Assembly (NCBI RefSeq): GCF_006540085.1
Contig: NZ_BJOG01000005.1
Location: forward strand, 124,001 to 188,000
Source: Microbacterium oxydans
GTDB taxonomy: Bacteria; Actinomycetota; Actinomycetes; Actinomycetales; Microbacteriaceae
Direction: 5' to 3'
Length of the DNA stretch: 64,000 nt
Below the pieces are notes generated by a model, which was not told the DNA's origin, did not search any database, and saw nothing but the letters and a program-made list of their open reading frames with translations. How positions within the stretch are numbered: the first letter of the stretch is position 1; every line of letters starts with the position of its first letter. The position numbers were made by a program, and so were the translations under genes. Positions 16,589 through 25,019 of this stretch are shown here, one piece after another.

Positions 16589-17089
16589 CTATTCGCTCCC
16601 GGCTTCCGCGCGCGGCGCCGCGAAGGCGCTGCGCATGTGGTCACTGGTGAGGAAGTCGGCGATGCCGATCATGATCAGGCTGAAGACGATCTGCTCCGAC
16701 ACCATCCAGAGCGGGTAGAGCCCGGGGATCGCCGCCATGACGAGCGTGATGACGGGGAAGATCTGCGCGAACAGACGAAGGCGCTGATACGCCCACCGCC
16801 AGCCACGCTGTGCCCGCCAGGCGAAGTAGAACAGCGTCGCCGTCATCGCGAGCACCACGAGCGTGCGCATCCAGACGGCGAACGAGACCGACTCGCCGTC
16901 GACCGCGAGCACCAGCGCGACGACGACGGCCCCGACGCCGATGACGAGCTCGACGATGAGGAGCCAGATGATCCAGGTGAACGCACGCACCGTCTTGGGA
17001 TGCGTGCGGTCGGTCTCGCTGATGGCGATGCCGGCCTGCCGCCCACCGGCGATCCGATCCAGTCGGAGGAAGAGGGACTCCAGAGCCAT
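16589..17089 (-). CDS. Small four-helix membrane protein of unknown function
   Basis: 166 residues with hydrophobic segments near 35-60, 68-90, 105-125 and 130-150 separated by short loops. No catalytic or binding motif is recognised. It follows the MFS transporter gene on the same strand; the gap is 9 bases. Its -10 box (TAGGCT, 17096-17101) overlaps the stop codon of that transporter, and the ATG comes six bases later. It may therefore be transcribed independently as a leaderless message as well as by read-through. An 87-base gap separates its stop from the topoisomerase start. Confidence 0.75.
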   Translation of the reverse strand: MALESLFLRLDRIAGGRQAGIAISETDRTHPKTVRAFTWIIWLLIVELVIGVGAVVVALVLAVDGESVSFAVWMRTLVVLAMTATLFYFAWRAQRGWRWAYQRLRLFAQIFPVITLVMAAIPGLYPLWMVSEQIVFSLIMIGIADFLTSDHMRSAFAAPRAEAGSE

Positions 17090-17095
17090 GCTCGG

Positions 17096-17101
17096 AGCCT
17101 A
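17096..17101 (-). promoter_or_regulatory. Leaderless -10 box overlapping the upstream stop codon
   Basis: TAGGCT on the minus strand begins with the TAG stop of the MFS gene and ends six bases before the ATG at 17089. The -35 is weak. Confidence 0.4.
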
Positions 17102-18373
17102 TTGGGTCGGGAGCCGGTCCGCCTCGTCCGTTCGATGGATGCCGGTGACGCCGTTGGCGGTCGGGGAGACGACCCGCTCGAGGACGATCGCCAGCACTCC
17201 GACGGCGAGACTGCCCGCGATCATGACGCCGATGAATCCGGCATCGAGTCCTCCTCCGAGCATCACACCCGCGACGAGCGGCCCGAGGATCGCCCCTCCC
17301 TGGAACGCGGCCGAGTTGATGGCGTTGTACCGACCGCGCGTGCGATCGGTAGCCAGATCGTTGTAGATCGCGGGAACCGTCGGCTGGAGCATCGTCTCGC
17401 CGAAGGCGAAGACACCCATGTAGGCGATCACGCCGATCGCCGAGGCGAGGGTGCCAGGCAGGAATCCGGTCGCCCCGAGGAGCACCCATGACAGCGCCCA
17501 GATGAGTGCCATCGCCTGCATCACCCGCGTACGACGCTTGCCGGAGATGAGTCTGAGGACGGCGAACTGCAGCAGCACGATCACCGCGGTGTTGACGGCG
17601 AACGAGATGCCGACCACCTGCGTCGAGACCTCCGACACCTGTCGGGCGAAGGCAGGGAAGCCCGCCTCCATCTGCCCGTAGCCGATGAACACCGAGAGGA
17701 ACGTGAGCAGCGTCAGCCAGAGCACGGCGGGGCGACGCAGGATCTCGCGATATCCACCGGCAGGCGGTGCGTCTTCTTCGGCCTCATGCTGAGTGCGCAC
17801 ACGTCGGAGCGGGCCCAGGAGCAGGGCGAGGGGAACGAGGCTGCTCGCGGCGTCGACGAGGAAGATCGTGGTGAACGTCGCGGGGTCGCTGACGTCGACG
17901 AAGAAGCCTCCGATCACTCCGCCGACCCCGATGCCGAGGTTGACGAGAGCGAAGTTGACGCCGAAGTACTGCTGGCGCACCTCGCCCTCCACCACCGACG
18001 CGATCAGCGCGTTGAAGCCCGGCCACGACACACCGAAGTTCACGCCGATCAGCATGACGGCGATCGCGGCGACGACAGGGTGCGTGGCGAATGCCAGAAG
18101 CGCGCACCCCACGATCATCGACAGCAGCCCGACGATCAGCACCCGGCGTGCACCGAACCGATCGATCAGTGTTCCTCCCGGGCCCGTCACCACGAGTCCG
18201 GTGATCGCGATGAGGCTCATGAGAGCGCCGGAGACCCCGAGGTCGAACCCACGGACCTCGTGGAAGTAGATGATCGTGAACGGGAGCGTCATGCCGCGTC
18301 CGAGTGTCTGGATCGCGACCGTCGACAGCAGCCAGCGCCCCTCCGTTGGCAGGGCGTTCCAGAAGCTCCTCAT
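17099..18373 (-). CDS. MFS transporter (drug-efflux-like)
   Basis: 424 residues, about twelve membrane helices. Typical MFS features include GPGGTLIDRFGARRVLIVGL in loop 2-3 near residue 65 and GVNFGVSWPGFNALIASVV in helix 4-5. I chose ATG 18373, because GAGGTG lies about six bases upstream of it; an in-frame GTG at 18421 would add 16 residues without a better ribosome binding site. The central loop carries EAEEDAPPAGG, a flexible linker between the two six-helix halves. Substrate unknown. It is followed closely by the four-helix protein gene. Confidence 0.85.
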   Translation of the reverse strand: MRSFWNALPTEGRWLLSTVAIQTLGRGMTLPFTIIYFHEVRGFDLGVSGALMSLIAITGLVVTGPGGTLIDRFGARRVLIVGLLSMIVGCALLAFATHPVVAAIAVMLIGVNFGVSWPGFNALIASVVEGEVRQQYFGVNFALVNLGIGVGGVIGGFFVDVSDPATFTTIFLVDAASSLVPLALLLGPLRRVRTQHEAEEDAPPAGGYREILRRPAVLWLTLLTFLSVFIGYGQMEAGFPAFARQVSEVSTQVVGISFAVNTAVIVLLQFAVLRLISGKRRTRVMQAMALIWALSWVLLGATGFLPGTLASAIGVIAYMGVFAFGETMLQPTVPAIYNDLATDRTRGRYNAINSAAFQGGAILGPLVAGVMLGGGLDAGFIGVMIAGSLAVGVLAIVLERVVSPTANGVTGIHRTDEADRLPTQ

Positions 18374-18465
18374 ACCGATCACCTCGACATTCTTCCGGAT
18401 GCCGGGGACATCGCGATCCACGAGCGGATTGTCCGCCGAGCGTGGTTTCTGCCATCATCGCCAGC

Positions 18466-19242
18466 ATGGCGCTGTCTCTCGACGAATTCCGCACCTCGCT
18501 GCAGGACCCCGGTGCCCGGCCGGGCCTTGGCCTCCCCCTCACGGATGCGGAGGCGCAGCAGGTGGCCGCCGACGCGCAGGCGACCCTGAGCTGGTACGAG
18601 TACTGGCTGGCCGTGACAGCGCAGGCCGCGCCGCTCGGCACCCACGACTTGGTGCACGCCGCCGCCTTCGCTGCCGCTCCCCCGGCCTATGGCGGCACTC
18701 CGCCTGCCGCGGGACCGCATGTCACGCCAGGCGTCGGGCCGGAGAAGAAGAGCCGGGTCGGGCTCTGGGTGACGCTGTCGGTGATCGGCGCACTCCTGCT
18801 CATCGCCCTCATCGTCGTGGTCGTCGCCCTCACCACCGCCCGGCACTGGACGAAGGTGGATTCGCCGGAGAAGCCCGAGACCTTCCACAGCGAGGAGTAC
18901 GAGACCGGCCTCTACCTCGTGGCCGACGACGGTGTGAGCCCGTGCGCCGTCGATCAGGACTGGACCGACTGCATCAACGCGATGGAGGCCCAGTACGCCG
19001 GAGCCTGCGCCGGGGTCGAGCTGGTCCCCGCCGCGGCTACCCTCTGCGGACAGCATCGTGCCGAGATCGACCGTATGCGCGCCGAGGACTCGGAGGGATC
19101 GGTCGTGGCCTCGCTCGGCGACTTCGGGCACCTCACGCGCACCCCGGAGATCGCGACGCGGCAGGTGTCCAACAACGACTACGAGGCGGCTGTCACCCAC
19201 GAAGCCGTGTGCTACCTCGGCTTCCTCGGCGAGTGCGAGTAG
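18466..19242 (+). CDS. Unrecognised membrane-anchored protein with cysteine-containing outer domain
   Basis: 258 residues. A 90-residue cytosolic N-terminus (MALSLDEFRTSLQ, helical, then a Pro/Gly-rich linker) is followed by one membrane helix (about 98-122, ending in VVVVALTTARHW). A predicted extracellular domain then contains cysteines in CAVDQDWTDC, AGACAGVE, TLCGQ and AVCYLGFLGEC, so disulfides are likely. I recognise no family. The start ATG 18466 has only a weak ribosome binding site. It is divergent from the MFS gene and convergent with jetC, whose stop is 33 bases away. No link to the jet genes is implied, apart from proximity. Confidence 0.7.
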   Translation: MALSLDEFRTSLQDPGARPGLGLPLTDAEAQQVAADAQATLSWYEYWLAVTAQAAPLGTHDLVHAAAFAAAPPAYGGTPPAAGPHVTPGVGPEKKSRVGLWVTLSVIGALLLIALIVVVVALTTARHWTKVDSPEKPETFHSEEYETGLYLVADDGVSPCAVDQDWTDCINAMEAQYAGACAGVELVPAAATLCGQHRAEIDRMRAEDSEGSVVASLGDFGHLTRTPEIATRQVSNNDYEAAVTHEAVCYLGFLGECE

Positions 19243-19275
19243 GCAGGCGGACCCTCCTGCCCCGCACCGCCGCGC

Positions 19276-22200
19276 TCAGATCGCCGCGTCCGGCAGACCC
19301 ACCTTCGCCTTCGCCCAGGAGCGCCCGCGGGTGTCCTTGAGGATGTCGTACTCGACGTCGACGTGCGGCTCGATCGCACTGTACTTGTCGTTCGGCGCGC
19401 CGATCACGAGCTGGAAGCCGAGTCCACGCCATGCGCCGATCGCGCGCTTCGTGAAGTGGGCATCCGCCTTGATGAGCGCTTCGTCCATGAAGACGGGGGC
19501 GTAGCGCGGCCGGGCAGCGCCCGCATCTCCGAGCTGGTAACGCAGCGCTGCTCCCACGATGAACGCGACGAGCTCCTGCGACTCCCCTCCGGACTTCTCG
19601 CCGATGTGGTCGTAGAGCGCGACATGCTCCCGCGTCGTCGCTGTGACCCGCTCGGCACTCACGCGCACGTGGTTGCGCACGTCGATGAGCTCGGCGAAGT
19701 CGGGAGCCGTACGGCGCATCCGTCCGATCAGACGGCTCATCTTGCGGTACACGGCTTCGCGCTCGGCGTCGGTCTCGGCAGCGTCGATCAGTCCCCGCAC
19801 CTCGCGGAGCTCGCGGCGGAACCGCTTGCGTGCCTCGCTCTGATTCTCGCGCGGGGTGATCTGAAGACGATGGTCGTCGTCGTAGAACGGCAGCTCCTCC
19901 ATGATGCGGTTGATCGGGTCGATGCGATCCTTGATCTCGCGGAGCGACCGGCTGAGAGTCGAGTCGAGGCTCGTCAGGTCGTTCCCCGAGAGCTTGAGCA
20001 GACTGTCACGCCACTCGGTCTCCAGCTCGTGGAGCCCGTTGGTCTGCAACGCCTCCAGAATGCTCTCGAACTCGCCGACGGACTCGTCGGGGTCCGGCAG
20101 GATCGTGAGGTTGTCCCAGCGCTCGAGGAACCCCGTCATCAGTCGCCGCATGCTCTCGCGCTGCTGCTCGTGGGCCTCCGCGGCCTCACGACGGTCCTCG
20201 TGCAGGCGCTGAGCGGCGGTCCTGAGCGCGGTGTCCAGGTGTGTGAGCCGCTCCGACGCGGTTACGCTCGCCCCGCTCTCGGCGTGCAGGAACCGGCCGT
20301 CCAGGAACGACGCATGTGTCTCGCCGAGCGAGAGGTCCGTGGCTGCCGCGGAATCGATCACTCTCTGACAGGCGTCGACGTCGTCGGTGACCTGTCCCCA
20401 GTGCTCCTGGGTCTGGGCGAGTTCGTTGCTGAGGCGCGCCTCCTCGTCCCGGAGCGTGCTCGCGCGGGACCGCAGATCCTCCGCCTGACGCTTGAGCTGC
20501 GCGATCTCGGGGCTGGCTGTCGTGACCTCCGCTTCGACGGCGAGCCAACGTTCCCGTTCGGCCTCGACCGCATCGACATCGATCTGCTCCCACGTGAGGT
20601 CCTCGATCTTCGCGAATGCGGTCGATCGTGCCTCGATGCGGTCGAGGGCGGCTTCGGCGTCCTGCGCCGTCGATGCGTAGCCGTCGTGACGCACGGTCAG
20701 CAGCCGCAGCTGGTCATCGATCTCGCGAAGCCGACGGTCGTTGGTGAAGCCGAGCACGTTGGCGCGTCCCTGACCGCCGTGGGCTCCCCTGCTGCCCTGC
20801 GACACCTGGCCGTTGATGGTGAGCGCCTTCTGATGGGCGTCCAACTGGGACGATGAGTCGACGCACACGTATCCGAACCGGTCCTGCAGCCGCTGCTGGA
20901 GCCACCCGGTGAAGGGGGTCGGCAGGTAGTCGAGCCTCCCGGGGAGGGTCTGCGGATCGGCGTTGCGCACCTCGAGGAGTCCGGTGGGGACGCCCTCGTA
21001 GTTCAGGCGCTCCGGGGTGCGCGTGGAGTTGATCGCCGCCCGGAAGGACGACAGCTTCTCCGCGTCGACGAGGAGCGTCCTGGCGAAGCCGCCGAGGGCG
21101 AGGTTGAAGGCCTCGCGCCACGGCTCGAACTCCGTCCGCACCTCGATGAGCTCTCCCACGAAGGGAAGCTCCGAAGGGTCGAGACCAGCCGCCTCCGCGA
21201 GCATGGCGCGGGACTCGTCGAGGTGGGAGGGAATGCTGCCGCGCACCAGACCGGTGCGCTCGCGCTCCTGACGCAGTCGTGAGATCTCGAGCTCGGTCGT
21301 CCTGCGGGCGGTCTCGGCATCGGCGAAGGCCGCGCGCGCGTCCCGGATCCCCGATCTCGGCGATGAACCCCGACTGTCGGCCACGAGGGCCTCGAACTGG
21401 TCGGCGTTCTCCACTTCCGCACCGAGATCCCGCACGATGGCGTCGAACTTCGCGCGTTCCCGCCGCACGTCGTCCAGGCGACGTTCGGCGACGCGGAGCT
21501 CCCGTTGCGCTGTCTCGAGGCGGTCACCGCCGGACTGCCGCAGGACATCGAGCAGACCCTCCCGCTCGGCATCGGCGGCGTCGACGAGGGCGCGCTTCTC
21601 CCGCACGGCGAGGCTGAGGGCGCGGGAGCGGTCACCCAGCTCGACCTCGACCTCGCGCAGCAGATCCAGGCGGCGCTGAGCGTTCCAGAGCGCGGCGAGG
21701 GACGACGGATCGGTGAAGACTCCGACTTCGTCGATGATCCGCACCCGTTCGGCTGAAGCCGCGATGCGCTCCTTGATTCCGCGGATGGGTTCGAGTGCGC
21801 TGACCTGCTGCTTCGCCGTCAGCATCCGGGTGCGCGTGCTCTCCAACTCATCGAAGTGCGCCACGACGGCATCCGCTGTGGCCATCGTCTCCGGCTCTTC
21901 CAGCACGAGCTTCTTGTACAGATCGTCGACCGTGGTGATCTGCTGCCCCGCTTGGATCCTGGCCAGCAGGCTGATCGCCTTCGCCCCGGACCCGGCCGCC
22001 CCGATCCCGAGCACCGCCTGCAGCCGGGCAGAGAACTCCCGGTCCGTCGCCAGCGTCTCCAGTCCCGCTGCCCGCACCGACGCATCGGAGAGCCGCTGCG
22101 TCGCGGCCTTCTCCAACTGTGCCAGGTCGAACGCCCCGTTCACGGTCGCTCGAACCCGGGTCGTGTCCTCCAGCACGCGGGCATCCGCCGGGATGTACCA

Positions 22201-22635
22201 GGCCCGCACGGCGGTGAACCGCGACCCGTCGTGGTCGAGCCAGGTCGTCGCGATGGCACTCCACGTGTCTTCGCCGTCGCCGCGGAGGACTCGCAGCTTG
22301 GTGCCGTCCTCCGTGCGGGATTCGTCGATCTTCCCTCGCCCGTACGAGAGGATGTTCCGCTGCTCCTCGCCGCGCGGTCGGCCGGTCACTCCGCCGTTCG
22401 ACGCACCGTTGAACGGCGTCGTGTGAGGCATCATCAGGGCGATGTACGCGTCCATCAGCGTCGACTTGCCGGAGCCGGAGCCGCCGCACAGCAGCGTGGC
22501 GTTCGGCGAGAAGCGCACCCGGTGCGGGCCCCCGTCGTATCCACCCCAGTTGATCAGCTGCAGCTCGTCCGCGATCCACTGCTGTCCCCGCGAGCCGGCG
22601 GGGATGAGCCCGAAGAGCGTGTCGACCATCGTCAT
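19276..22635 (-). CDS. jetC: JetC/MksB-type SMC ATPase of a Wadjet/Mks complex
   Basis: 1119 residues, normal for JetC. The N-terminal ATPase half has Walker A GGSGSGKST at 51-59 (preceded by RFSPNATLLC). Two long coiled-coil stretches (about 240-460 and 630-860, rich in E/R/L/A) flank a hinge region near 480-620. The C-terminal half has the ABC signature SGGESQ at 1015-1020 and Walker B YAPVFMDEALIKAD near 1045-1058. All ATPase motifs are intact. In characterised systems two JetC bind JetA kleisin and JetB, extrude DNA loops and recognise small circular plasmids. The ATG overlaps the jetB stop (ATGA). No jetD follows; the next gene runs the other way. Confidence 0.9.
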   Translation of the reverse strand: MTMVDTLFGLIPAGSRGQQWIADELQLINWGGYDGGPHRVRFSPNATLLCGGSGSGKSTLMDAYIALMMPHTTPFNGASNGGVTGRPRGEEQRNILSYGRGKIDESRTEDGTKLRVLRGDGEDTWSAIATTWLDHDGSRFTAVRAWYIPADARVLEDTTRVRATVNGAFDLAQLEKAATQRLSDASVRAAGLETLATDREFSARLQAVLGIGAAGSGAKAISLLARIQAGQQITTVDDLYKKLVLEEPETMATADAVVAHFDELESTRTRMLTAKQQVSALEPIRGIKERIAASAERVRIIDEVGVFTDPSSLAALWNAQRRLDLLREVEVELGDRSRALSLAVREKRALVDAADAEREGLLDVLRQSGGDRLETAQRELRVAERRLDDVRRERAKFDAIVRDLGAEVENADQFEALVADSRGSSPRSGIRDARAAFADAETARRTTELEISRLRQERERTGLVRGSIPSHLDESRAMLAEAAGLDPSELPFVGELIEVRTEFEPWREAFNLALGGFARTLLVDAEKLSSFRAAINSTRTPERLNYEGVPTGLLEVRNADPQTLPGRLDYLPTPFTGWLQQRLQDRFGYVCVDSSSQLDAHQKALTINGQVSQGSRGAHGGQGRANVLGFTNDRRLREIDDQLRLLTVRHDGYASTAQDAEAALDRIEARSTAFAKIEDLTWEQIDVDAVEAERERWLAVEAEVTTASPEIAQLKRQAEDLRSRASTLRDEEARLSNELAQTQEHWGQVTDDVDACQRVIDSAAATDLSLGETHASFLDGRFLHAESGASVTASERLTHLDTALRTAAQRLHEDRREAAEAHEQQRESMRRLMTGFLERWDNLTILPDPDESVGEFESILEALQTNGLHELETEWRDSLLKLSGNDLTSLDSTLSRSLREIKDRIDPINRIMEELPFYDDDHRLQITPRENQSEARKRFRRELREVRGLIDAAETDAEREAVYRKMSRLIGRMRRTAPDFAELIDVRNHVRVSAERVTATTREHVALYDHIGEKSGGESQELVAFIVGAALRYQLGDAGAARPRYAPVFMDEALIKADAHFTKRAIGAWRGLGFQLVIGAPNDKYSAIEPHVDVEYDILKDTRGRSWAKAKVGLPDAAI

Positions 22636-23294
22636 CGTTGCACCGCTTCCTGCGACCGCAGCCAGTCGCGGAGTTCCTTCAGGGTCTCGGCGCTGAGGAC
22701 GACCTCGACGAGCGCAGTGATCCGATAGCGCCCGCTGGTCTCCTCCTGCACGATCCCCTCGCGATCCAGTCTGTCCATCGCGTTCCTGATCGCCTTCTGC
22801 TGCCGTGCCGTTCCGCCATCGACATCAGTGAAGTAGCTCAGCACGGTCTGCTCGAGATCCTCGATGTCGATGCGCACCGACGACTCGCCGGCCGCGGACT
22901 CCCGCTGGTAGACGGTGCGCAGATGCACGAGCACGAGCGTCTCCGCACGTGTGTACGGGGAGTCCTTCAGCAGCACCGGCATATCGATCTCATCGGAGCG
23001 CAGCTGCTGCTTGTAGGCGAAACCGCGACCGTGGTCGACGACAAGTCGGAGGTACAGGTCGTTCAGACGCGACTCGATCACGTGCTGATGATCGAGCAGC
23101 AGCGTCCACTCCTTGCGGTTGCGCTCCGCGGCGATGAAGCGCCGCTGAAGGATGTGGGCGAGCAGACGGCGGATCTCCGGATCGAGGGTGCCGCGGTCGC
23201 CGGCGAAATGCTCCTCGATGTCTTCTTCCATGGGGACGGGAGCGATGAACGGGTCATCGACCGCTGCTTCCGGCGCGGGGCTCTCTTCAGGCAT
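22632..23294 (-). CDS. jetB: JetB/MksE-like subunit (DUF4194 family)
   Basis: 220 residues from the ATG at 23294, which overlaps the jetA stop by 8 bases. It is a winged-helix KITE-type protein: residues 40-110 (RRLLAHILQRRFIAAERNRK, then LDHQHVIESRLNDLYLRLVV) and 110-215 (SPYTRAETLVLVHLRTVYQ, then QQKAIRNAMDRLDREGIVQE and LVEVVLSAETLKELRDWL). This matches the DUF4194 family in order and length. KITE subunits bind the kleisin and DNA and control the SMC motor. The stop codon overlaps the jetC start, so A, B and C should be made in coupled ratios. It is an assembly subunit without catalytic motifs. Confidence 0.88.
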   Translation of the reverse strand: MPEESPAPEAAVDDPFIAPVPMEEDIEEHFAGDRGTLDPEIRRLLAHILQRRFIAAERNRKEWTLLLDHQHVIESRLNDLYLRLVVDHGRGFAYKQQLRSDEIDMPVLLKDSPYTRAETLVLVHLRTVYQRESAAGESSVRIDIEDLEQTVLSYFTDVDGGTARQQKAIRNAMDRLDREGIVQEETSGRYRITALVEVVLSAETLKELRDWLRSQEAVQR

Positions 23295-24750
23295 GTGCGT
23301 CTTCCTTCGTGTTGCGCGCCGTGACGGCACCGAACGCGAAGCGTCGCGTCGAGCCGTCGGGGCGCAGAGCTTCGACCACCGACACCGTCTCGCTCTCGGT
23401 CATGCCGTTGCGGTGGGCGATCTCGAGCAGTCCGACAAGGTCGACAGGGCGCCGGGTGTCGTCGTCGCTCTCGGCGAATGCGGCGGCGAGATCGAACTCG
23501 GGTCCGAGCCCCGCGACGTACTGCTCGAGCTCCGCATACCTCGGACCACCCCACGCGCGGGAGTCGACGTCGGCGAACTCGACGTCCCCGGCGTCGGCCA
23601 GAGGGGCGGGGACCGCGGGTGGACGGATGCTGCTCACGGTCTGCCTGAGGTGCCCCAGGTCGGCGAGCGGAAGACTGCGCACCGGTGCGTCGCTCGCCCC
23701 CGTCCCGTCCCACACGTGCAGCGCGGCGATGACGTCACGCAGCAGGTCGTCGATCTGACGGTCCCGCAGCGGATCGTGTGTCTTCACCTGGCCGGTGATG
23801 ACGTGCGAGGCTCGACGTTGCGCAGCCAGCACCTCCTCGACCCCGAGCTCCACGCGGCGTCCGATCGCGTCGAGCTCGGCCCGCTGCGTGCTGTCGAGCA
23901 TCCGGGCGAACGGCTGTCGGAGCAGACCGTGCAGTTGGTCGGTGAGGGCATCGATGCGCTCCGGATCGCCGATCAGCTTGAGAGCGCCGGCGAAGGCGCG
24001 TCCTTCCGGCGTCGAGTTCATAACATCCTGCGCACGCTGCAGGTACTCGCGCAGCACCTCACCCGTCGGCCGCTCATCACGGCGCAGATGGGCGACGACG
24101 TCGCGCTGCATGAGTTTGAGGGATTCGGCGACCCGGGTGAAGTCGGCGGGAAGCTCGCGCGCCAGATGCAGCACGTTCTCCGCTTCCTCGAAGAGCTCTT
24201 CATCATCGAGTGGATCGGCTCTGCCCGACTCCTCGATCCGATCGATCTCGGCATCGAGTGCGGCGCGCTCCTCCCGGAGGCGGGCGAGTCGACGAACGGG
24301 GTCTGCCTCGGCGCTGTCGGCCAGATGCTCCACGGCCTCGAGGAGCGTGCGCACTCGGGAGTTGGATACGCGCGTGCGCCCGCCGCCCGTGCGCCCCGCG
24401 ATCTCCAGAGCCTCGACAGCGTGCGCGGAGAGTCGATACACCTCGACGTCCTCGTCGATCTGCTGCACCAACCAGCCCAGGCGGACCCAGTTCCTCGCGA
24501 CATCGCGGCCGGTCCCCGAAGGGACCCGGCGATCGTCGTCATCGTCGCTCGCATCCCTGAGTTCATCGAGGATCTCCGCGAGCTCGGCCTGGGCGTCGGC
24601 GATCGGGATGGAGACCCGGTCCGCCGTGAACAGAAGAGACAGCGACGCCACGACGAAGGGGGCGAAACGGCCGTGCAGCAGGTCGAGAGTCGGAGTGCTG
24701 AAGGCGGTGACGGCGCGGGAGAATGCCGCTTCCACTCGAGTGCCTGTCAC
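23287..24750 (-). CDS. jetA: JetA/MksF-like kleisin subunit (DUF3375 family)
   Basis: 487 residues from GTG 24750. The DUF3375 pattern is present: TPTLDLLHGRFAPFVVASLSLLF with the ensuing winged-helix region, a charged helical middle (LARLREERAALDAEIDRIEE, ELFEEAENVLHLARELPADF), the conserved VAHLRRDERPTGEVL, and a C-terminal winged helix near 430-480 (VDLVGLLEIAHRNGMTESET). It is the kleisin bridging the JetC heads and first gene of the operon. The start appears leaderless (TATTCT, seven bases, GTG). A longer frame reaching into the tRNA-Gln region is possible, but is not preferred because that extension is not conserved-looking. Confidence 0.87.
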   Translation of the reverse strand: MTGTRVEAAFSRAVTAFSTPTLDLLHGRFAPFVVASLSLLFTADRVSIPIADAQAELAEILDELRDASDDDDDRRVPSGTGRDVARNWVRLGWLVQQIDEDVEVYRLSAHAVEALEIAGRTGGGRTRVSNSRVRTLLEAVEHLADSAEADPVRRLARLREERAALDAEIDRIEESGRADPLDDEELFEEAENVLHLARELPADFTRVAESLKLMQRDVVAHLRRDERPTGEVLREYLQRAQDVMNSTPEGRAFAGALKLIGDPERIDALTDQLHGLLRQPFARMLDSTQRAELDAIGRRVELGVEEVLAAQRRASHVITGQVKTHDPLRDRQIDDLLRDVIAALHVWDGTGASDAPVRSLPLADLGHLRQTVSSIRPPAVPAPLADAGDVEFADVDSRAWGGPRYAELEQYVAGLGPEFDLAAAFAESDDDTRRPVDLVGLLEIAHRNGMTESETVSVVEALRPDGSTRRFAFGAVTARNTKEDAHA

Positions 24751-24757
24751 ACCTTCC

Positions 24758-24763
24758 AGAATA
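24758..24763 (-). promoter_or_regulatory. Leaderless -10 box of the jetABC operon
   Basis: On the minus strand TATTCT is followed by seven bases (GGAAGGT) and the GTG at 24750. A -35 is not evident. GGAAGG is too close to the GTG to act as a normal ribosome binding site. Confidence 0.45.
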
Positions 24764-24814
24764 GTCGGCGCCCTCGTCGTCCCTCGACGCGACGCGATGG
24801 TCTCGGAAACGAAG

Positions 24815-24838
24815 AAACCCCCGCCTGAGCGGGGGTTT
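24815..24838. terminator. Terminator of tRNA-Gln
   Basis: AAACCCCCGC (24815-24824) and GCGGGGGTTT (24829-24838) enclose a CTGA loop. The minus-strand tail is T-rich (TTTCTTCGTTTC). It separates tRNA-Gln from jetA. Confidence 0.85.
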
Positions 24839-24846
24839 TCATCTTG

Positions 24847-24918
24847 CTGGGGTACCTGGACTCGAACCAAGAATAACGGAACCAGAAACCGTCGTGTTGC
24901 CAATTACACCATACCCCA
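24847..24918 (-). tRNA. tRNA-Gln (anticodon CTG)
   Basis: The minus-strand 5' acceptor TGGGGTA pairs with TACCCCA, with discriminator G. The anticodon loop is TT-CTG-GT, and the T arm contains GGTTCGAGTCC. The gene is 72 bases without encoded CCA. The last base pair of the anticodon stem (T31-T39) appears mismatched. It decodes CAG, the main glutamine codon at high GC. gltX lies 102 bases upstream of it on the same strand. Confidence 0.94.
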
Positions 24919-24950
24919 AGGGCGAAACCAGGGCCTCGCACCGAGAGTCA

Positions 24951-24979
24951 AGCCTACCTGAGCGGCGGCGGAACACCAA
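24951..24979 (-). promoter_or_regulatory. Promoter of tRNA-Gln
   Basis: On the minus strand TTGGTG (24974-24979), a 17-base spacer and TAGGCT (24951-24956) sit about 33 bases upstream of the mature tRNA 5' end. This is the best-formed sigma-70-type promoter I see near the RNA genes. Confidence 0.6.
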
Positions 24980-25019
24980 AACCGGTGGACCGAGGACCGC
25001 CGCCCGGGCGCGTCGCGAC

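Noticed and set aside
19243..19275. A possible jetD remnant after jetC.
   Set aside because: Only 33 bases separate jetC from the convergent gene; no coding potential for a Toprim domain.
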